Assembly: GCF_014397025.1 (NCBI RefSeq)
Contig: NZ_JACJUO010000001.1
Location: forward strand, 1,412,501-1,476,500
Reading direction: 5' to 3'
DNA from: Ochrobactrum sp. Marseille-Q0166
Lineage (GTDB): Bacteria; Pseudomonadota; Alphaproteobacteria; Rhizobiales; Rhizobiaceae
Length of the DNA: 64,000 bases
The notes beneath the pieces are model-generated. The model ran no database searches, was not told where the DNA came from, and was given only the letters and a program-made list of their open reading frames with translations. How positions within the stretch are numbered: the stretch's first letter is position 1; the number at the start of each line of letters is the position of its first letter. Both the position numbers and the translations under genes were made by a program. Of the stretch, positions 35,260-45,282 are shown in pieces.

Positions 35260-36136
35260 TAGCGCGAAGAACGCCGTAAAGTGCCAACGCACAGCCATTA
35301 TTGCTGGCAATGGCCTTTTGCCCATTAAAGTGGCTGAAGCTCTGAAGGCGGACGGAAATCCGCCTTTTATGCTTCCACTGCGTGGTGAGGCCGATACCTC
35401 GCTCTATGAGTATGAACATCAGGAAATTGCAGCGATTGATTTTGGTATGCTCATCCGTGCCATGCGGTCGGCTGGCGTCACTCAAGTTGTCCTTGCCGGT
35501 GGTCTTCGTAATCGTCCGCATCTGAGTGATCTCAAACTCAATCTTCCGACGATCAGGGCCGTGCGCTATGTTCTGACCGCACTTGGTCAGGGCGATGATG
35601 CGTTACTGCGTGCTTTCATGCGTCTGCTTGAGCGCTATGGCTTCAAGATGGTTGGAGCGCACGAGGTTGTTCCTGATCTTTTGTCACCGACACCGCCAAG
35701 AGTGATCACGCGTCTGACGCCTGATTCTCGGGAGCGCCGGAATGTTGTGCTTGCGATGGAGGCCGCGCTTCGTCTTGGTGAACTGGATGTCGGGCAGGGC
35801 GCAATTGCTGCCGGTGGCCGCGTCGTGGCGCTCGAAGGTGCAGAAGGCACTGACGAAATGATCGAGCGTGTTTACGCGCTTCGTATGTCAGGTCGTATTC
35901 CAAAACGTGGCGGCGTACTTGTCAAGATGGCCAAGCCGCGCCAGGATGAGCGTGCCGATCTGCCGGCAATCGGCGTCTCAACTGTGGACAATGCAGCCCG
36001 TGCTGGCTTGTCCGGCATTGCAATAGAAGCTGGCCGCACTTTCATTCTGGGCCTTGGTGAAACCATGGCAGCAGCCAATGAAAAAGGCCTTTTCATCGAG
36101 ACGATCAGTCGAAACCAAAGGGATTTAGCACGTTGA
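35240..36136 (+). CDS. lpxI: UDP-2,3-diacylglucosamine diphosphatase LpxI
   Basis: Cleaves UDP-2,3-diacylglucosamine to lipid X and UMP, replacing the LpxH of gamma-proteobacteria. 298 residues of DUF1009: TAIIAGNGLLPIKVAEAL at the N-terminus, GVTQVVLAGGLRNRP, and the C-terminal RADLPAIGVSTVDNAARAGL with IAIEAGRTFILG. ATG at 35240 is preferred over an in-frame GTG at 35228; either overlaps the lpxA end. It overlaps lpxB by 4 bases. Confidence 0.95.
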   Translation: MTVTTIDSAKNAVKCQRTAIIAGNGLLPIKVAEALKADGNPPFMLPLRGEADTSLYEYEHQEIAAIDFGMLIRAMRSAGVTQVVLAGGLRNRPHLSDLKLNLPTIRAVRYVLTALGQGDDALLRAFMRLLERYGFKMVGAHEVVPDLLSPTPPRVITRLTPDSRERRNVVLAMEAALRLGELDVGQGAIAAGGRVVALEGAEGTDEMIERVYALRMSGRIPKRGGVLVKMAKPRQDERADLPAIGVSTVDNAARAGLSGIAIEAGRTFILGLGETMAAANEKGLFIETISRNQRDLAR

Positions 36137-37320
36137 GCAAAACCAGTCGGCCATTGAAAATTGCGATCGTGGCCGGAGAGGAATCAGGCGATCTGCTCGG
36201 TGCTGATTTGATAGATGCTCTTCGTGGTCAGACAGATCGGCTTGTCGATATTGTCGGTGTTGGAGGCGATCATCTTGCCGAACGTGGATTAAAAACGTTT
36301 TTCGATCCGCATGAAATAGCACTCATGGGCCTCGGTGCAATTCTTAAGAATCTGCCTGGTCTCATCCTGCGCATCCGGCAGACTGCAAGGCGGATCGTTG
36401 CTGAAAAGCCCGATTGCGTGCTGCTGATAGATAGTCCGGATTTCACGCATCGGGTTGCAAAGAAAATCCGTGCGGCTGATCCGTCAATTCCCATTGTAAA
36501 ATATATAGCGCCAAGTGTCTGGGCCTGGCGTCCGCAGCGTGCAAAAGCGATGCGTGCCTATGTCGACCATGTGCTGACGGTGTTGCCGTTTGAAGTCGAA
36601 GTCATGAAACGACTTAACGGACCGCAATCGACTTATGTCGGCCATCGCCTCAGCAGCTATGCACCGATTGTGAAAATACAGGCTACGCAGCGCGCTGCTG
36701 AAGCGCAACGCTGGCCTGATGGTGCACGTTGTCTGCTATTGCTTCCGGGATCTCGCCGTGGCGAAATCCAGACGCTTATGGAACCCTTCGGCAAGGCTGT
36801 AGAAGAGCTGTCAAAGCGTGTCGAAAAGCTTGAGGTCATTCTACCTACATTGCCGCGCGTTGAGGAAATGGTGCGTGAGCTTTCCAAGGATTGGGCCGTG
36901 AAGCCGCTTATCGTGACCGGAGATGAAGCCAAGTGGGATGCCTTTGCACGTGCAGATGCAGCACTGGCCGCGTCGGGTACGGTTTCACTGGAGCTTGCGC
37001 TGTCGCGCATCCCGACCATTTTGTCTTACAAGGCTGATTGGTTTGCACGCCAGTTTTTACTGTCCAAGATTACGATCTGGAGCGCAGCTCTTCCGAATAT
37101 AATCGCTGACGAACCGGTGGTGCCTGAGTTTTTCAATGAATCGGTACGGCCGGGCAATCTCGCTCGTTACGTCGACAAGCTTATGCAGAAAACGCCGTCG
37201 CGGCAGGCGCAGCTTGATGGCTTTGACAAAGTGATATCAATTATGGCCACTGACCGACCTTCTGGTGAGATCGGAGCAAAGGTCTTGCTCGATTTGGCTG
37301 AAAACGGCAGGAAACGCTAA
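36133..37320 (+). CDS. lpxB: Lipid-A-disaccharide synthase LpxB
   Basis: Joins lipid X and UDP-diacylglucosamine into the lipid A disaccharide at the inner membrane. 395 residues, GT-B glycosyltransferase of family GT19: KIAIVAGEESGDLLGADLI, VLLIDSPDFTHRVAKKIR, YIAPSVWAWRPQRAKAM and the C-terminal ASGTVSLELALSRIPTI. The start is TTG at 36133 within the lpxI stop (TTGA). It ends the lpxD-to-lpxB run and is followed by a bidirectional terminator. Confidence 0.96.
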   Translation: MSKTSRPLKIAIVAGEESGDLLGADLIDALRGQTDRLVDIVGVGGDHLAERGLKTFFDPHEIALMGLGAILKNLPGLILRIRQTARRIVAEKPDCVLLIDSPDFTHRVAKKIRAADPSIPIVKYIAPSVWAWRPQRAKAMRAYVDHVLTVLPFEVEVMKRLNGPQSTYVGHRLSSYAPIVKIQATQRAAEAQRWPDGARCLLLLPGSRRGEIQTLMEPFGKAVEELSKRVEKLEVILPTLPRVEEMVRELSKDWAVKPLIVTGDEAKWDAFARADAALAASGTVSLELALSRIPTILSYKADWFARQFLLSKITIWSAALPNIIADEPVVPEFFNESVRPGNLARYVDKLMQKTPSRQAQLDGFDKVISIMATDRPSGEIGAKVLLDLAENGRKR

Positions 37321-37341
37321 ATTCAAAAATCAGAACAAACA

Positions 37342-37370
37342 AAAACCCCGGTACTTTGCCGGGGTTTTCT
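37342..37370. terminator. Bidirectional terminator between lpxB and gltA
   Basis: AAAACCCCGG (37342-37351) pairs with CCGGGGTTTT (37359-37368), A/T-rich on both sides, and lies between the convergent lpxB and gltA. Confidence 0.9.
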
Positions 37371-37385
37371 TCATTCCGATTTTGA

Positions 37386-38678
37386 TTACTTGCGCTTTGC
37401 GACTGGCACGTAATCGCGTTCTTGTGCACCAGTATAAAGCTGGCGCGGACGGCCAATCTTCTGCTGTGGATCTTCGATCATTTCCTTCCACTGAGCGACC
37501 CAGCCGACCGTGCGGGCGAGGGCGAACAGAACCGTAAACATTTCGGTTGGGAAGCCGAGAGCCTTCAGTGTGATACCGGAATAGAAGTCGATATTTGGAT
37601 AAAGCTTCTTTTCGATGAAATATTCATCGGTCAGAGCGATTTTTTCGAGTTCGAGAGCGACGTCGAGAAGCGGATCGTCCTTGATGCCAAGTTCGCTAAG
37701 AACTTCATGGCAGGTTTTCTGCATGATCTTGGCGCGCGGATCGTAGTTTTTGTAAACGCGATGGCCGAAGCCCATCAGACGGAACGGATCGTTCTTGTCC
37801 TTTGCGCGGGCAATGAATTCCGGAATGCGGTCAACAGAACCAATTTCCGCCAGCATGTTGAGTGCTGCTTCATTGGCACCGCCATGCGCAGGACCCCAGA
37901 GACATGCAACGCCAGCAGCGATACATGCAAATGGGTTTGCACCTGAAGAACCAGCAAGACGAACGGTCGATGTCGAAGCGTTCTGTTCGTGGTCAGCGTG
38001 CAAGATGAAGATGCGATCCATAGCGCGCGCCAGAACTGGATTAACCTTGTATTCTTCGCAAGGCACACCAAAGCACATGTGCAGGAAGTTCGACGCAAAA
38101 TCGAGGTCGTTCTTCGGATACATGAATGGCTGGCCGATATGGTACTTATAAGCCATTGCAGCAAGGGTAGGCACCTTGGCGATCAGGCGGATCGAAGCAA
38201 CCATGCGCTGATGCGGATCGGTAATATCGGTCGAGTCGTGATAGAATGCCGACATTGCGCCGACGCAGCCGACGATGACGGCCATTGGATGCGCATCACG
38301 ACGGAAACCGGTGAAGAACTTCGTCATCTGCTCATGGATCATGGTGTGACGGGTCACACGATAATCGAAATCGGCCTTCTGGGTCGCCGTAGGCAGTTCG
38401 CCATAAAGTAGAAGGTAGCAGGTTTCAAGGAAGTCACCATGTTCAGCTAGCTGATCAATCGGATATCCACGATACAGCAACACGCCTTCATCGCCGTCGA
38501 TATAGGTGATCTTGGATTCGCAAGAAGCGGTTGAAGTGAAGCCTGGATCGTAAGTGAAAGCGTGGGCATTCTTATAAAGTGGACCGATATCAACGACATC
38601 CGGCCCGACAGTGCCTTGTCGTACAGGCAGGTCAAACGTTTTGCCGTCGAGGGTAAAGCTAGCTGTCTTATCTGACAT
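37386..38678 (-). CDS. gltA: Type I citrate synthase
   Basis: Condenses oxaloacetate and acetyl-CoA in the TCA cycle. 430 residues, the NADH-sensitive hexameric type: active-site blocks [35 protein letters not shown] and [14 protein letters not shown] with the catalytic His and Asp residues. ATG at 38678 has AAGGA about 7 bases upstream; an in-frame GTG at 38699 sits before that site. A GC-rich hairpin lies about 25 bases upstream in the leader. Confidence 0.96.
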   Translation of the reverse strand: MSDKTASFTLDGKTFDLPVRQGTVGPDVVDIGPLYKNAHAFTYDPGFTSTASCESKITYIDGDEGVLLYRGYPIDQLAEHGDFLETCYLLLYGELPTATQKADFDYRVTRHTMIHEQMTKFFTGFRRDAHPMAVIVGCVGAMSAFYHDSTDITDPHQRMVASIRLIAKVPTLAAMAYKYHIGQPFMYPKNDLDFASNFLHMCFGVPCEEYKVNPVLARAMDRIFILHADHEQNASTSTVRLAGSSGANPFACIAAGVACLWGPAHGGANEAALNMLAEIGSVDRIPEFIARAKDKNDPFRLMGFGHRVYKNYDPRAKIMQKTCHEVLSELGIKDDPLLDVALELEKIALTDEYFIEKKLYPNIDFYSGITLKALGFPTEMFTVLFALARTVGWVAQWKEMIEDPQQKIGRPRQLYTGAQERDYVPVAKRK

Positions 38679-38702
38679 CGTGTTTCCTTTCGTGTCCACT
38701 TT

Positions 38703-38719
38703 GCCGCCCGCGCGGCGGC
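38703..38719 (-). promoter_or_regulatory. GC-rich leader hairpin upstream of gltA
   Basis: GCCGCC (38703-38708) pairs with GGCGGC (38714-38719) around a 5-base loop, 24 bases before the gltA ATG. It could affect translation or mRNA stability. Confidence 0.35.
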
Positions 38720-38945
38720 TGAATTTTAATCGTCGTTATAACTTGTCTTTTGTAACATCTATGTGTTGCCCGCCAACGCGGGAAACGACATTATTTTATC
38801 TGTTGCCCGTTCTCGTAGAAGAACGAAATTTCAACGCATTATCCAAACGATTTCGCCCGCCAAACTATCCCAATGATTTTGCGATGCAATGCGTATTTTG
38901 GTCTAATTAAGTCAGTTTTGTCACGTCAGCGTGAATGCTAACAGT

Positions 38946-40367
38946 TCAAACGATTTGATCTTTTATGCGTGCAAGTGACTCTTCACGGCCAAGCACAAAA
39001 AGTACATCGAATACACCTGGAGATGTAGCGCGGCCTGTAAGGGCAGCGCGCAGTGGTTGTGCTACCTTGCCAAGCTTCAGACCTACGGCTTCTGCATGCG
39101 CACGAACAGCCGCATCAAGCGCGTCTACAGTCCATTCAGTAACTGACTCCACATGTGGAAGGACAGCTTTCAGAACTTGGCGACCTTCGTCATTGAGCAG
39201 GGACGCGGCCTTTTCGTCAAATGCAAGCGGACGTTTTGCGAAGATGAATTTCGCACCATCGACAAGTTCAACCAGTGTCTTTGCGCGATCTTTAAGACCG
39301 GGCATTGCGGTAAGCAGCTGAGCGCGACCCTTTTCATCAAGGGAAGCTTGCAGTTCTTTGCCGCCTTCGATTTCCGGCAATACGGCGATCAGTGCATCAA
39401 AGAGAGCCTTGTCGTCGCTGGCGCGCATGTAAAGGCCATTGATCGCTTCGAGCTTCTGGAAATCAAAACGTGCAGCCCCTTTGTTGATGTCAGTGACGTC
39501 AAACCACTCGATCATTTGTTCGGTCGACATGATTTCGTCATCGCCATGACTCCAGCCCAGACGGACGAGATAGTTGCGAAGTGCTTCTGGCAGATATCCC
39601 ATGGCGCGATAGGCATCAACGCCCAGCGCGCCGTGGCGCTTGGAGAGCTTGGCGCCGTCTGCACCATGAATGAGCGGGATATGCGACATTTGGGGGACTT
39701 CCCAGCCCATCGCATCATAAATCACGGTCTGCCGCGCAGCGTTGGTCAGATGGTCATCGCCGCGGATAATGTGGGTGACGCCCATATCGTGGTCGTCGAC
39801 GACAACTGCGTGCATATAGGTCGGTGTACCGTCGGAACGCAGGATGATGAAATCATCAAGGTCTTTGTTCGGGAAGCGAACATCACCCTGAACAGCGTCG
39901 CGCACAAGGGTTTCACCTTCTCTCGGAGCCTTGATTCGAATAACGGGCTTTACGCCTGCAGGTGCCTCGGAAGGGTCTCGGTCACGCCAGCGGCCATCAT
40001 AGCGCGGCGGACGGCCTTCAGCGCGTGCCTTTTCGCGCATTTCCTCAAGCTCCTCCGGCGTTGCGTAGCAATAATAGGCTTTGCCATTGGCAACAAGTTC
40101 TTCGGCCACTTCACGGTGACGTGGAGCACGCTCAAATTGGGAAATTGCATCGCCATCCCAATCAAGACCAAGCCAATTCAGGCCGTCCAGAATTGCTGCT
40201 GTGGCGGCATCGGTGGAGCGTTCGCGATCTGTATCTTCGATGCGCAGCAGCATCTTGCCGCCGGTGTGCTTTGCATAAAGCCAATTGAAAAGAGCCGTTC
40301 GAGCTCCGCCAATATGCAGATAACCCGTGGGTGAAGGGGCAAAACGGGTGACGACCGGTTTCGACAT
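38946..40367 (-). CDS. gltX: Glutamate--tRNA ligase
   Basis: Charges tRNA-Glu (and in bacteria without glutaminyl-tRNA synthetase also tRNA-Gln). 473 residues, class I synthetase: [20 protein letters not shown] (HIGH region), [27 protein letters not shown], and the KMSKS-like loop [15 protein letters not shown]. The C-terminal anticodon domain is complete. Its stop lies 267 bases upstream of gltA on the same strand; no terminator is evident between. Confidence 0.97.
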   Translation of the reverse strand: MSKPVVTRFAPSPTGYLHIGGARTALFNWLYAKHTGGKMLLRIEDTDRERSTDAATAAILDGLNWLGLDWDGDAISQFERAPRHREVAEELVANGKAYYCYATPEELEEMREKARAEGRPPRYDGRWRDRDPSEAPAGVKPVIRIKAPREGETLVRDAVQGDVRFPNKDLDDFIILRSDGTPTYMHAVVVDDHDMGVTHIIRGDDHLTNAARQTVIYDAMGWEVPQMSHIPLIHGADGAKLSKRHGALGVDAYRAMGYLPEALRNYLVRLGWSHGDDEIMSTEQMIEWFDVTDINKGAARFDFQKLEAINGLYMRASDDKALFDALIAVLPEIEGGKELQASLDEKGRAQLLTAMPGLKDRAKTLVELVDGAKFIFAKRPLAFDEKAASLLNDEGRQVLKAVLPHVESVTEWTVDALDAAVRAHAEAVGLKLGKVAQPLRAALTGRATSPGVFDVLFVLGREESLARIKDQIV

Positions 40368-40467
40368 GACAGCTCCACTGTGTCAGAGCCTCGTTGGACT
40401 GCGGCAGGACGCCGAAGGCGAGGCAGAATTAGACTATATAGCGCCCGTTTGATTGTATTCTACAGGC

Positions 40468-40501
40468 AATCGGGGTTCTCGACGCGAACCCTCTCGATTT
40501 T
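40468..40501 (+). terminator. Two-part hairpin with T-run in the gltX-comEC gap
   Basis: AATCG (40468-40472) pairs with CGATT (40495-40499) and GGGTTC (40473-40478) with GAACCC (40486-40491); TTTT ends the stem on the plus strand. No annotated plus-strand gene precedes it, so it either belongs to the gltX leader (minus) or ends a small transcript starting in this gap. Confidence 0.4.
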
Positions 40502-40617
40502 GGCTGGCGTTCATGTAGCATAGGTAGCACAGTGCGCAAGGGCTTGACGTCCCTTTCGCAAAGATCCGGTATTCTTCTTTAGATTAGCGGTGAGCACTTT
40601 TGCAGTCAGGCGGGGGC

Positions 40618-43146
40618 ATGACGGGCGCAAGGGAAGCACAGGAGATCAGTGAACGGGCATTTGTCAAAGACATGCCCGAAGGATTGACCCGTGCTTTGAT
40701 GCCTGCTCCGTGGCGTGCGAACGCTCTCGAAGAAATCCGCCCTGCCGCACTTCCAAAGCGAGTTCTAAGGCCTTCTGAACGCGCGCGCGCGTTATTAGCC
40801 GCCGCGTGGTTAAATCTGAGCCAAGCTCTGAGTCGGGAGGTAGGGCGCGGGATATTTTTCCTTCTGTTTCCCGTGATGATGGGTGTGGGAGCAGTTATCT
40901 ATTTCACGCTTTCCTTCGAGCCTGACTGGGTGCCGCTTCTTTCGACCCTGACAGCGGTCTTTATATTGCGTTTTTTTGTGCGCAAACGCTTCTTGTTATC
41001 GCAATTGCTGACGCTCGTCATAGCTCTACAGCTCGGCATGATAGCCGGGAAATTCGAAACTGAGCGACGAAGCACGCAATTGTTGGGTTCAGAGGTTACA
41101 ACGCGCGTTATTGGGCGAGTGGCTGGTCTCGAATATCGCGACAATGGCAGCTGGCGTGTGACGCTTGATCTGCTTGAAACGCAGAGGCCGAAGCTTCGCT
41201 ACGCACCGCAACGCATCCGCATTACTGCGCGCGATATACCGGCCAAGACGAAGATTGGTAGCGGCCTAACCGGCTTTGCGCGCCTGAGGGTACCTTCGGG
41301 ACCTGTGCGGCCGGGAAATTACGATTTTGCCTTCCATGCTTATTTCGGCGGTATCGGCGCTAATGGCTTCTTTCTCGGAACACCAAAGATTGCCGACGTG
41401 TCAGGACCAACCGACATGACGGCAAAAATTGCCAGTTCCATTGCTCAACTACGTGTGCATGTTTCGGAACGTATTGCGGAAGTGCTCTCTGGTGAGGATG
41501 GCAGTGTTGCCGCAGCGCTTATTGCCGGTGAGCGAGCAGGGATCAGCGAAGAAACGAATGAGGATCTGCGCAAGGCAGGTCTGGCGCATATCTTGTCGAT
41601 TTCCGGCCTACATATGGTGCTGGCCGCCGGCGTTGTGATGATGGCGTTGAGATCGCTGTTTGCTCTGATGCCGGGGTTTAGCGCCCGATATCCGGTCAAA
41701 AAGTTTGCGGCTTTTCTCTCGCTTCTAAGCTGCACATTCTATCTGGCCATGTCGGGTGCGGATGTTGCGGCACAGCGCAGTTACGTCATGATTGTCGTGA
41801 TGCTCTGCGCATTGCTGGCTGACCGTGCTGCCATCAGTATGCGCAATCTTGCGATTGCGTCTGTTGCGATGATCGCAATTTCACCGCATGAGATTCTTGG
41901 GCCAAGCTTTCAAATGTCTTTTTCCGCAACTGCTGGCTTGATCGCTGCATTTGCCTGGTGGAGTGACAGGAAAGCACGCAATCAAACGTCTCGCGAAAAT
42001 CGGCGTGCTGTGCCGCGTGGGTTTCTATCCAAAATGCTCGTTCCAGCGGTGGCGACGGGAGCAACATCGATTGTTGCCGGTGTAGCAAGTGGCATCTTTG
42101 CCGCCTATCATTTCAACAATACCGCACCCTTAGGCCTGGTCGGGAACGTATTGGCCTTGCCGGTTATCTCGATCCTTGTGATGCCCTTTGCAGTGCTGAG
42201 CTTGGTGTTGATGCCATTGCAGCTTGATTGGCTACCACTACAGATTATGGGATTTGGCGTCCTATTAGTCAGGCATATAGCGAGTTTGGTTGCTAGCTTT
42301 TCTCCTGACGGCAATCCGGGCGTCATGCCTGCAAGCACGCTTATCCTCTGGACTGTAGCGCTTGTTATCGCGGTTGTTTCCACGACATGGTTGCGATGGC
42401 TGGCTTTACCCTTTGTTATTACTGGTCTTTTCGTTTTTATACGAACGCCATTGCCGGATATTCTCGTTAGCGAGGATGCAAAATTTGTAGCCGTGCGCCT
42501 ACCCGATGGCAATTTTGCCGCAAATCGCAGCAGGCCGCCAAAATTCACAGGTCAAAACTGGCAGACTGCCTATCTGATCGAAACGTTTATTCCGCCGCAG
42601 ATTGTAAAAAAGCAGAAGCCGGTATCCACCAATGATGCGTTTGTCTGCGAAGAGGGAGTTTGTACCATTCCTCTACGAGACGGGCGAATGTTTGCCTATA
42701 CTGCGCAAGAGGAGATGAAGGATATTGCCTGCAATATTGGCGAGATTGTCGTTCTTGCGATAGCAAGCAAAAACCTCAATTGCCCGCGCTCCGATGTTTT
42801 ACTGATCGACCGGCAGGAACTCGCTCTCAAAGGAACCCTTGAGCTCAGGCTTGGGAAACGTTTATCATCAGACGCGAGTGCATCAGCCAGATCAGCGAAA
42901 CATGATCACAGCAAAGACGATAAAATCTATCGTTTTGCAGTCATCCAACCACGAAACTTAGCTGGCTATTCTGATAGTCTCAGCTTCGCAGTGGATGCGC
43001 CTACGCGGCCATGGCACCTGCATCGTCTGTATTCGAGAGCGGCACGAGGATTACCGGATCGCGAACATCAGAAGAAGTCTCGCAACGATCAATCTTCTGA
43101 TTTTCAGGCGGCTCCCGACTTTAAGGAGACGACAGAGCCGCTCTGA
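40618..43146 (+). CDS. comEC: ComEC/Rec2 family competence channel protein
   Basis: Inner-membrane channel for single-stranded DNA uptake. 842 residues: polar N-terminus, two or three helices (about 90-150), a DUF4131 OB-like domain, then the Competence channel domain with VAAALIAGERAGISEETNED, LRKAGLAHILSISGLHM and many helices to about residue 610. The C-terminal 230 residues lack the HxHxDH zinc motif of the beta-lactamase-like domain. ATG at 40618 has GGCGGGGG 5 bases upstream. It is convergent with lexA. Confidence 0.88.
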   Translation: MTGAREAQEISERAFVKDMPEGLTRALMPAPWRANALEEIRPAALPKRVLRPSERARALLAAAWLNLSQALSREVGRGIFFLLFPVMMGVGAVIYFTLSFEPDWVPLLSTLTAVFILRFFVRKRFLLSQLLTLVIALQLGMIAGKFETERRSTQLLGSEVTTRVIGRVAGLEYRDNGSWRVTLDLLETQRPKLRYAPQRIRITARDIPAKTKIGSGLTGFARLRVPSGPVRPGNYDFAFHAYFGGIGANGFFLGTPKIADVSGPTDMTAKIASSIAQLRVHVSERIAEVLSGEDGSVAAALIAGERAGISEETNEDLRKAGLAHILSISGLHMVLAAGVVMMALRSLFALMPGFSARYPVKKFAAFLSLLSCTFYLAMSGADVAAQRSYVMIVVMLCALLADRAAISMRNLAIASVAMIAISPHEILGPSFQMSFSATAGLIAAFAWWSDRKARNQTSRENRRAVPRGFLSKMLVPAVATGATSIVAGVASGIFAAYHFNNTAPLGLVGNVLALPVISILVMPFAVLSLVLMPLQLDWLPLQIMGFGVLLVRHIASLVASFSPDGNPGVMPASTLILWTVALVIAVVSTTWLRWLALPFVITGLFVFIRTPLPDILVSEDAKFVAVRLPDGNFAANRSRPPKFTGQNWQTAYLIETFIPPQIVKKQKPVSTNDAFVCEEGVCTIPLRDGRMFAYTAQEEMKDIACNIGEIVVLAIASKNLNCPRSDVLLIDRQELALKGTLELRLGKRLSSDASASARSAKHDHSKDDKIYRFAVIQPRNLAGYSDSLSFAVDAPTRPWHLHRLYSRAARGLPDREHQKKSRNDQSSDFQAAPDFKETTEPL

Positions 43147-43201
43147 TTTAAAATGACAAAACCTCTATCGCTGCTTCCAACCAATACTAAAACTGTAAGT
43201 G

Positions 43202-43924
43202 CTAGTAACGCCGGATCAGGCCGATTAGTTTACCCTGCACGCGCACACGATCGGGGCCGAAAATGCGGGTTTCGTAAGCCGGATTCGCTGCTTCCAAGGC
43301 AATGGAAGCGCCTTTGCGGCGAAAACGCTTCAAAGTTGCTTCTTCATCATCGACCAGTGCGACGACGATTTCACCCGGATTGGCTGTATCACCGCGCTTA
43401 ATGATCACTGTGTCGCCATCAAAAATACCGGCGTCGATCATCGAATCGCCTTTGACTTCCAAAGCGTAGTGTTCACCGGAGCCCAGCATTTCTGGAGGAA
43501 GGCTCAGTGAGTGTGTCTGATTCTGGATTGCCGAGATCGGCACACCGGCAGCTATGCGTCCCATCATGGGTACAGAAACCATTGTGGAGGAATCATTCTC
43601 CGCAATAACTGGAGTTGGGCGCGTCGGCGGAGGAGGGGGAGCTTTGCCGAGGCTTCCTTCGATGACGCTCGGAGCGAACTTCTTTTGAGAGTTCAAGCCC
43701 GGTGCTATCGAATCTGGTAAACGAAGCACCTCCAGCGCGCGCGCCCGATTAGGAAGCCTGCGGATAAAGCCGCGTTCTTCCAAGGCCGTGATGAGACGAT
43801 GAATGCCTGACTTAGAAGCCAGATCAAGAGCTTCTTTCATTTCGTCAAAGGACGGAGGGATGCCCGTCTCTTTAAGACGTTCATGAATGAACAGCAGAAG
43901 TTCGTGCTGCTTACGGGTTAACAT
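43202..43924 (-). CDS. lexA: SOS response repressor LexA
   Basis: Represses the SOS regulon and self-cleaves with RecA. 240 residues: N-terminal winged HTH (about 1-65, [39 protein letters not shown]), a Pro-rich linker ([12 protein letters not shown]), then the S24 domain with the Ala-Gly cleavage site in [14 protein letters not shown], catalytic Ser in [11 protein letters not shown] and Lys in VIIKRGD. A GTTC-N7-GTTC site lies 58 bases upstream, so it is autoregulated. Confidence 0.96.
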   Translation of the reverse strand: MLTRKQHELLLFIHERLKETGIPPSFDEMKEALDLASKSGIHRLITALEERGFIRRLPNRARALEVLRLPDSIAPGLNSQKKFAPSVIEGSLGKAPPPPPTRPTPVIAENDSSTMVSVPMMGRIAAGVPISAIQNQTHSLSLPPEMLGSGEHYALEVKGDSMIDAGIFDGDTVIIKRGDTANPGEIVVALVDDEEATLKRFRRKGASIALEAANPAYETRIFGPDRVRVQGKLIGLIRRY

Positions 43925-43981
43925 GCGCTACACCCTCCAGACCAGAATCAAATAAAAACAAAACCAGAACGAACACTATAT

Positions 43982-43996
43982 GTTCCAGTCTTGTTC
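43982..43996. promoter_or_regulatory. SOS box (GTTC-N7-GTTC)
   Basis: GTTC at 43982-43985 and 43993-43996 with exactly 7 bases between, the alphaproteobacterial LexA recognition pattern, upstream of lexA. A second half-site pair GAACGAAC lies at 43967-43974. Confidence 0.88.
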
Positions 43997-44044
43997 TGCA
44001 ATGGTTTTAAAATGATTAATGAGGTTTGGAATTAATACCGTTCG

Positions 44045-45259
44045 TTACAACATTAATATCGCGCAAGAATCACCGATAGCCGCAGCGGGTGCATTTTCTT
44101 CTCTGATCAACAGCGCATTGGAGCCCACAAGAGCAGAAAGCATTGAAGAATCCTGAACTGGACATGGCTTGGCAATCAATGTTCCGTCGATTGCCTTCTC
44201 AACGGTCGCACGAACAAAGTCCCTGCGGTGATCGTTCGCACTCATTGGCTGACCAAATTTCGCGGGGCGAATATCTGTAGCTAAATCAATGCCTGATAGC
44301 TTCGCCACCAGTGGACGCAGAAATATCAGACTACAGACGAGGCTTGAAACCGGATTGCCCGGTAAGCCGATGACATGCACCGTCTTGCCTGAAACTGTCT
44401 TGCGGCCATACATCAACGGTTTTCCCGGGCGCATAGCGATTTTCCAGAAGGCGAGATCGACGCCGCAATTCTGCAAAGCCCCGTGAACGTAATCGCGGTC
44501 TCCAACCGACGCGCCACCGATCGTTACTAGAACATCGACGCCATCTTTGAGCGCTGCGCTGATTGCCGATTCGATCTTTGCGGGGTCGTCGTTGATGATG
44601 CCCATATCTTCAGGCTTACCGCCTGCGCGGCGGACAATTTCGGCGATGCCGACGCTGTTGGAAGCGACAATTTGGTCAGGGCCGGGAACTGTACCGGGTG
44701 GGACAAGTTCGTCGCCAGTTGCCAATATTGCAATGCGGGGCTGTTTGAAAACGGAAATGGCTGCGTTGCCACTGGCCGCAGCAAGGGAAAGTGCCGGGGC
44801 GTCGAGTGCTTTTCTCTTTGGAAGAATCACATCTCCGGGTGCGAAATCGAGGCCCGCGCGACGAATGTGGCGGCCTTTATAGAGTCCGTGCCGGATTGTT
44901 AGCCTGTCGCCGGAACGTTCCGTGTCTTCCTGAATAACGATGCTATCTGCGCCTGCTGGCATTGGTGCGCCGGTGAAAATGCGGACCGCCTGACCTTCGC
45001 TCAGCTGCCCGTCGAAACGCTTACCGGCTGCTGATTCGCCAATTATGGTCAGTTCAAGCGGATAGCTGATGTTTTCAGGTGCGATCAGCGCATAGCCATC
45101 CATGGCAGAGCAGTCAAAGGGAGGTTGCAGAAGGTGAGCTTTCACAGGTTCCGCAACAACACGTCCACCGGCTGAAGTCAAAGGAACCTGCTCGAAACCG
45201 TGTGGCTCTGCCAAGCTCAGGATACGTGCAAGGGCTTCATCGACAGGAAGCAGGGACAT
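44045..45259 (-). CDS. moeA: Molybdopterin molybdotransferase MoeA
   Basis: Inserts molybdate into molybdopterin to form the molybdenum cofactor. 404 residues: N-terminal MoeA domains (LPVDEALARILSLAEPHGFE, PPFDCSAMDGYAL), the MoCF-binding core (RIAILATGDELVPPGT, LVTIGGASVGDRDYV, MYGRKTVSGKTVHVIGLPGN) and a C-terminal domain IV. It follows moaC by 23 bases; lexA lies downstream after 120 bases with its own SOS promoter. Confidence 0.96.
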   Translation of the reverse strand: MSLLPVDEALARILSLAEPHGFEQVPLTSAGGRVVAEPVKAHLLQPPFDCSAMDGYALIAPENISYPLELTIIGESAAGKRFDGQLSEGQAVRIFTGAPMPAGADSIVIQEDTERSGDRLTIRHGLYKGRHIRRAGLDFAPGDVILPKRKALDAPALSLAAASGNAAISVFKQPRIAILATGDELVPPGTVPGPDQIVASNSVGIAEIVRRAGGKPEDMGIINDDPAKIESAISAALKDGVDVLVTIGGASVGDRDYVHGALQNCGVDLAFWKIAMRPGKPLMYGRKTVSGKTVHVIGLPGNPVSSLVCSLIFLRPLVAKLSGIDLATDIRPAKFGQPMSANDHRRDFVRATVEKAIDGTLIAKPCPVQDSSMLSALVGSNALLIREENAPAAAIGDSCAILML

Positions 45260-45282
45260 ACTTTTTCCTCTCGTGCGAAAAC

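Noticed and set aside
39153..40334. A 393-codon plus-strand frame opposite gltX
   Set aside because: Antisense shadow with no domain; gltX is certain.
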